A stretch of DNA of 64,000 nucleotides, from NCBI GenBank assembly GCA_022749755.1, contig CM040443.1:18893228-18957227 (forward strand). The letters are read 5' to 3'. Of the stretch, positions 58,195 to 64,000 are shown piece by piece. Every line of letters begins with the position of its first letter. The stretch's first letter is position 1. The stretch is from Azadirachta indica (Eukaryota > Streptophyta > Magnoliopsida > Sapindales > Meliaceae). Made by a program: the position numbers and the translations under genes. Under the pieces are notes generated by a model. That model saw only the letters and a program-made list of their open reading frames with translations, had not been told where the DNA came from and did not search any database.

Positions 58195-60870
58195 TACACC
58201 TTTTTTATTTAAAGAATATATATATTAATAATTATTTACATGGAAAATTTTCAAAGTAACCCTAATTTGAATCCAATTGATGTAAAACAGCTCTCTAAAA
58301 GAATTTTTACCAACCTATCTCAATATACATTTTTTGAACAATTTTACTCTCATAATTTCAGTTTCTTTTACCCTTTTCTTATTAACTTTTCTTTTTTACA
58401 AAAATCTTAACTTTCCTCTTTCAAAATCTCTCATTTCTAGAGATGGCAAATCTGGGTTTAAGGCTCTTATGGGAATCTACTCTAAATAAAATAAAATTAG
58501 GGTAATATAATAGAAAATAGGTTGGAGAACAGGGGGAGATTAATTCTTATATTATTAATGGGATAGAAAACGGTTTAATACTTTCCACTCTATTACCAGC
58601 ACATTTCCCAAATATATGTAATAATATATTATAATACGTTATTTTTCAAATAAAAATATATATATGCGAACTATATTTAATTAAAAAATTTTATCATTTA
58701 AAATTTTTTTATTTTATCAAGTAGTAAAGTTTATATTTGTAATATAATTATTATATATGAATAATCTTATAATATATTAATGATATTTTTAATTAGTATT
58801 AGTATAAATAAATATAAAAATAAAAAAATTAAATAGGGATGAGGAATCTATTCCCTCTATGGAGATTCTCCACCCTTGTCTCATTAAATTTTATTGGAGA
58901 ATGGAGACCAAAATTAAAATAGGATGGGGAACGAGAAAGGTTTTCTCACCCCTATCCCACTCCATTGCCATCACTACTCCTTTCTAGTAATGGTGGTGGA
59001 GTGAAGTGGATATATAATTTTTTTTTCTATTTTTTAGGATAAAATAAAATAGATATGTGATTTATGATATTTACAGCTTAAATGAGAATTTTTATCATAT
59101 ATTTTAAGATGAATTTTTTGATGAAATTATTGAATGTATGCTTTTAGATTATTTTAAAAAAAAAACTACATGAATTTTAGATAAAATGGGTGTATTTTGG
59201 GTTTGAGTTTTGTTGAGTGTAAATAATGTGGATATGTTTGGTAGAAATTTGGTTAAAATTTGAAAAAAAAATTGTTGGAATAAAATGAGATCTGATAAAA
59301 AAAAAGGAAAGAAAAAGAAAGGAATGACTTTTGCGTAAGGTCAAAAATACTTTACCCAAAAATTATAAGTTACACAAAAATCAATTTCCCAGATCCTAGT
59401 CATTTTCAGCGATTTTTTCTCAAATTTCAATGACAATTCAACTAAATACATCTATGTTATCAGAATTCAACAAAAATCATATCCAAAACATATTCATTTC
59501 ATTTTAAATCTATGCATTTTTTTTAGATTAAAAGGATAAGGTAAAAAAAAAAATTAAAATATGAAAATAAAAATTGAGCGTGGTTATTGAAGGTAAAATT
59601 ATTCCAAAAATAGATATTAGACTAGATTGATAAAAAATTTTTGACCATTTACATCAACTAGATTCCAATTAAGACTATTTTAAAAAATTTCTCTATTTAT
59701 ATTACAAAGAGTTATTAAAATTTTATATATAAATCTCTAATGATCACTTGAATTAAAATTTAGTCGAACTAATATTGTATTTATGTATATTATTTGTATA
59801 TTTAAGTAAACGTGTATATATATTAATTAGAAGGTAAGTCTGATCCAATACGTTGAATTTTTAAATAATGATCATGATTATAAAAAAAATTATATTAATA
59901 AAGTAATTAAAAAAAACTGACCACTTTTGTGGCTAAAATATTTTTCGTAATGTCTTTTCATGAGATACAGCTCTCTTAATCATTTAGTATTGCAAGCTAA
60001 TGAACTTAGACTTGACCCAAAATCTATTAAATTATGAGATATGATTAACTAATTGGTTGAATTATATTCATTTTTAGAAAATAATTGCGTATATTTTATA
60101 TTAATTAATTGAAATTTATCTTGGTCATGAGATTCGATGCATAGACAAATATGTGATAGGAAAATCACGTTTCTTGATCACTATATAAAAATTATAAATT
60201 ATTTCTTTTCTTCATTAACTGATTTACATAAAGAATTTTGAGTAAAAAGTAACAAAGGGATATTATGCTTTTAGTCTAGGTCCAAATTAAATATCCAAAC
60301 AAAATTTATATATAATTTATGGGGTTGATATCATGGAAATCCTTGTATATATAAAATTACTGCATGTCAAAAGTGCACGCAGTCATCCTATATAAATTAT
60401 ATTATTATTGCTTAATTTTTATTTAGAATAATGATGTGGTCTTTATTCATTTAATAATAAAATTGAATAATTAGTAATTTTAAAAATTGTAAAATTTATC
60501 AATTAATTACCAAAAGGTGTATCACTATCTAAAATAATTAATTAAAAAGTTTATTTTTACTCAAAAGCATAATAACAATTTTTAAAATGAAAAAAATGTC
60601 GGCTAAAATTTAATTTTATTTAAAATATCTTTCTATGAATAATGTGGTATTTTTTATGTATGTTAATTTTATTTCTGTATAATTAAAAAAATTATAGTTA
60701 AAACGACAACAATTATTATAATAGGTTTAGTAATTTAATGTAATTAATTAATATATGGATATTTTCTAACCGATTTGAAACATGTGTAAAATCTGTAATA
60801 AAAATAGAAAGTATTTCTTAGGACTATTCTTATGATAATATATTTAATACATAAATCATGTGATACAGTT
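58195..60870. repeat. BAHD upstream block, copy 3 of 3 (oldest)
   Basis: Begins TTTTTTATTTAAAGAATA and, after the foldback insertion, resumes at 59703 with TATAAATCTCTAATGATCACTT. It matches 28560-30420 with more divergence than copies 1 and 2 show to each other. The MITE of 29644 is absent at about 60490. Confidence 0.72.
58242..59693. mobile_element. Foldback MULE-type element in upstream block 3
   Basis: A 1452-bp insertion. Left GGAAAATTTTCAAAGTAACC...CCAATTGATGTAAA is mirrored at the right end by TTTACATCAACTAGATTCC...ATTTTAAAAAATTTC, giving arms of about 110 bases. Nine-base flanks TATTTACAT (58233-58241) and TATTTATAT (59694-59702) match at 8 of 9. The interior holds GGGGA/TCCCC-rich phrases (58480-58970) and no coding capacity. 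Confidence 0.8.
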
Positions 60871-60879
60871 ATAAGGGTC

Positions 60880-61260
60880 GATAATTTCGGATCGATTTTT
60901 AGTAGAATCAAACCGAATTAAATCAAATTTGATTTATTTCAATTTAAAATCAAAATAAACCTGAATTATTATAGAATCGAATCGAATCTAATCGGTTGGG
61001 ATCAGTTCTATTTTAGTTTAGTGATAATTAAAGTCTAATTAGATTATTTATTATTTATTTTTTTATATTAAATAAAAATAAAATTTTAGTTATTAATTAA
61101 AAAATCACTAATATTAAAAATTTTTAATTTAACTTTTTATATATTTTTTTTCTTATTTTTTTATTCACTTTAATTTTTGATTTAAAATTGAACCAAAGCA
61201 ATATTTTTTCATTTACAAATCGAACTAAATCAATATTTTTTATTCATAATTGTGTTTAAG
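60880..61260. repeat. Degenerate AATCGAAT/AACCGAA-type repeat
   Basis: Contains GAATCGAATCGAATC, CAAACCGAATTAAATCAAA and, further right, AATCGAACTAAATCAA. This repetitive pattern is common in plant MITEs and degenerate terminal repeats. Termini are not resolved. Bases 61261-61913 are AT-rich with nothing recognised. Confidence 0.4.
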
Positions 61261-61913
61261 CTTAGTGAAAATTAATCAATGTTTAAGCTGTATGATAAAA
61301 AAATATTTATTTAAAAAATTAATAATTATATATTTAAATATTAAATTATTATTTAACCAAAAAATTATAACTTAAAATTAAGAATTTAAATAAAGAAAAA
61401 GATTAACAACCTTTAAATTATACAATTATTTATATTATTTATAAAACATTGGATTTATACATTTTCGTTGTTTGAGATTATATTTTATATATGTATTAAT
61501 ATCTCATTCTTATTTAATAGATTTTATCACTTATATCGAATAATTATTTTAATTTTTTGTGTTCAAGATATAGTATTCCAAAATGGTAACGTGTTAAATT
61601 ATCACTTAATCTAATAACTCAATCTTGAAGGGACAAATAAATAATAATATTTAATTAAGTTTGTTTATCATAAAACAGATTTTGAAATTAAAAATTTTTA
61701 ATTTTAATTCAACTACAATGGGATAAATAGTTCATAAATACTGCAAGTCAAGTGAAAATAAATATTTATTTAATATTAATTATTATTTTTAAAATAATAG
61801 AATCATTACAATTATAAATATATCTTTAAAGTAGTAGAATTTTAGCCCATGAGAATCTATATATTCTTTTTCATTTAAAAATATCTCTCTTTATCTATAT
61901 AAATATACGTATA

Positions 61914-63457
61914 GGGAAAATATTCTTGATCCCCATAAGATTTGAAATAATTATCTTCTTACCCTTATTGTTTTAAAATTACTTTAAACACCCCTGTCGT
62001 TGACTCTGTCTCAGCCTAAAAAGGTACTTTTAGATACAATTACTTTAATACCCTTTGATACTGACATGTGAGCCCGATTTTCGTTTATCTAAAATAAAAT
62101 ACATTTTTAAATAAATTATATTTATTTATAAATTATTTATCTATTCTCTCTCTTCTATTTTTCATTTTCTCCTTCACTAGTTGCACAACCAACTCACCCA
62201 ACTCACCCAACTCACCCAGAACTGCTGATCTTCCATGGGTTACGGTGTTGTTTCTTAATTCAAAAACCAAATAAAAAACTTTAAACCAAAAGGATAAACT
62301 CATAACCAAAATTTGGATAAACGAATTTATAGTAATTTTGACATTGATAATGCACAAACACAATCTGTTAACATAAAAAAAATTACTATTGAGTTAATTT
62401 TATAGGGGAAATAGTAGACATCACAAGTCAAATTCCATTACGTAGCTTCAATTGATAAAAGAGAAAAAAAAAATCCAAAATCTGGATCTGAAGCATTAAA
62501 ATATAAAAGAGAAAAAAATAACCTAGAGAATATATACAAAAAATATCAACAAAATATCCTAGAAAATCCGAGCCATCAAACACCTCCCTATCCAATTTTT
62601 TTTTTCTTTCTCCACAATCCCTTAAAAAATTTCTCCCAAAAATATTTCTAATTTATAACAATTATGAATTATTTTCCCCCATATTTCTAATTTATCTTGT
62701 TAATCATCAAAAAGAAAATAAAAGTTAATAGGATCACATAGTAAGTATACTATTTCACCAAGTAATTAAAAATGACATAATTGCAGAATTTTCATTTTTG
62801 ATTTTTTGCTGCCGTGGTGGTGGCTTAGGAGGTAGAAAATGATGGCGATGACAGTGGTGTAGCACGCAGAAACTAATGGCAACGATAGCTGCGTAGGAGG
62901 CAAAAACGATGGTGGTGGTAGCGGCAGCTTGGAAGGCAGAAAAATGATTGAGACGGCGGCGGCTTAGGAGGTAGAAAACGATGGTGACATAGCAACATGG
63001 AGGCAAAAAATGATGGCGAAGGAGGATGGCGATGGTGGCAACAAAGGAGGTAGAGACGATGGTGGCAGTAGCAGCATCGTTGAAAATGATGCTTTGCTTG
63101 TGGCGGTTATGGTGGCTTTGGGTGGCTGTCAACGACGAATTTGGTGGCTATTACCAATAAATCTGACTTTTAAGTGATTTCTTTTTGTTTGGAAAGAGAG
63201 AAGGAAGCAGTGGTCATAGTTTGCAGGGAAAGAGAAAATGATAAAAAGAAGAGAGAGAAGATTAGATAAATTGTTTATAAATAAATATTGATGCAAGATA
63301 AGAGTAATTAGATAACTTTTTAAATGGTAAAATACATTTTGACCCTTAAAAGTTACTTTTTTTAATTGAGACATAGCTATCGGTAAGGGTGTTCAGAGCA
63401 TTTTTTAAATAATATGAGAAAATAGGTAATTATCTCAAATAATGAAGGGGTCAAAGG
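61914..63457. mobile_element. MULE-like non-autonomous element with GC-rich interior
   Basis: Left arm GGGAAAATATTCTTGATCCC...AAACACCCCTGTCG...TGTCTCA...GTACTTTTAG is mirrored, inverted, by the right arm GAAAAACTACCTTTGACCCC...GAACACCCTTACCG...TGTCTCA...GTAACTTTTAA over about 130 bases. A TSD could not be fixed. The interior carries a GC-rich minisatellite and two minus-strand frames (62755-63132 and 63129-63374) without recognised domains. Confidence 0.65.
62815..63090 (+). repeat. GC-rich imperfect minisatellite
   Basis: About six imperfect repeats built on GGAGG(T/C)AGAAA(A/C)GATGG and GGTGGTGGTAGCGGC phrases, with variable period near 40-55 bases. It stands out by GC content in an AT-rich window. 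The 125-codon minus-strand frame through it (AAATTTIV, LPPKPPP) mirrors the repeat and is probably not a gene, though a fragment captured from a coding exon is possible. Confidence 0.6.
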
Positions 63458-63753
63458 TAGTTTTTCTTTATATTAAGTAACGGTTATATTAGTATACATA
63501 TATTTACATTTGTTTGTAAACCGCATGATTTATACACTTCTAATGGTTGATTTATTAATTATATGTTTCATATTTAATCATAATTATTAAAAGTATATTA
63601 ATCATCGGTGTATAAATGATATAAATATGTGGGTAAAAATATAAGCCTTCTAATATGTATATGTGCATATATATATATATATATTTTACATATGCACTTT
63701 AAATGAGTTCATCTATTGAAAAATTTTATTTTAAATCATCTTTATTGAGAGAT
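63458..63753 (+). other. 5' flank of the right-edge BAHD locus
   Basis: AT-rich. It contains a small inverted repeat pairing ATGATTTATACACTTCTAATGG near 63524 with CATCGGTGTATAAATGAT near 63602, perhaps a small MITE, and an AT microsatellite at about 63668-63686. No clear TATA box assignment. Confidence 0.35.
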
Positions 63754-64000
63754 ATGGCAAGCATTAGGATCATTTCAAAGAGTTCAATCTCTATGGCAAC
63801 TGATGAAGGGCCAAACTATAGGATTGAATTAACTCTTGAATTTTGGGTTCCTTCTAAAACGTTAGGGTCAAAATTAAGGGATTTCTCTCCGATAAAGCTA
63901 ACCCTTCGAATGAGAAATAGTGGAAAGATACTTTGATCCAGCACATTAAAACATTCCTTTCGTGTACACTAGACTTCTTTCCCTCATTAGTAGGTCACTT
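63754..64000 (+). pseudogene. BAHD acyltransferase N-terminus, broken and cut by the window edge
   Basis: ATG 63754 reads MASIRIISKSS, then PNYRIELT, the family N-terminus, after which the WDL region is scrambled. Homology continues in another frame: GFLSDKANPSNEK, an in-frame TAG, then LIQHIKTFLSCTLDFFPS, matching the LIHHLKTSLSRTLGFFPS stretch of the gene at 17444. At least one shift and one stop therefore precede the catalytic region, which lies beyond the window. The locus is a seventh member of the cluster, all on the same strand. Confidence 0.85.

Overview
The window is plant nuclear DNA, most likely from a woody eudicot. It is very AT-rich, carries intronless BAHD acyltransferase genes of a eudicot-type tandem family, and is packed with copia, Mutator-like (MULE), CACTA-like and MITE elements. 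A Sapindales species such as Citrus is plausible, but the sequence alone does not prove it. No tRNA, rRNA, CRISPR or bacterial-type feature was seen.

The host genes form one decaying tandem cluster of BAHD acyltransferases, all on the + strand and all related to the uncharacterised At3g50280/EPS1-like group. At least seven loci or remnants are present: a frameshifted gene (2802-4126), two deletion remnants (about 15722-15965 and 16216-16433), a doubly frameshifted gene (17444-18754), an intact gene (25980-27311), a deletion remnant (30491-30800), a second intact gene nearly identical to the first (36321-37655), and a broken gene running off the right edge (63754-64000). Only the genes at 25980 and 36321 look functional. 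Both keep HTVVD and DFGWG.

The architecture is a segmental tandem duplication. The ancestral unit was [upstream block - alpha-type BAHD - spacer - beta-type BAHD - 3' flank]. Copy 1 runs from about 17.4 to 30.5 kb and copy 2 from about 30.5 to 58.1 kb. Copy 2 is stretched by a nested CACTA/MULE insertion (38706-50333) and a copia element (50378-56406). An older third copy of the upstream block lies at about 58.2-60.9 kb. The duplicates act as internal empty-site controls, so several MITE and foldback insertions can be bounded to the base with 9-10 bp target duplications and ordered in time.

Layout: 1-1.64 kb palindromic AT-rich element; 1.8-4.4 kb first BAHD pseudogene; 4.76-13.9 kb copia element in minus orientation with TSD TAAAG; 13.9-14.6 kb unidentified gene fragment; 15.0-18.8 kb BAHD remnants and second pseudogene; 18.8-25.5 kb duplicated spacer with foldback and MITE insertions; 26-27.3 kb intact BAHD; 28.3-30.5 kb upstream block; 30.5-36.3 kb second copy of the spacer; 36.3-37.7 kb intact BAHD; 38.7-50.3 kb nested transposons; 50.4-56.4 kb second copia; 56.4-60.9 kb upstream blocks with MITEs; 61.9-63.5 kb MULE-like element with a GC-rich minisatellite; 63.75 kb to the end, broken BAHD.

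No wholly new biochemical system was found. The most informative signals are the probable gene-conversion tract between the two intact genes, the fossil base that dates the disabling of the first gene, and the transposon insertions with paralogous empty sites.
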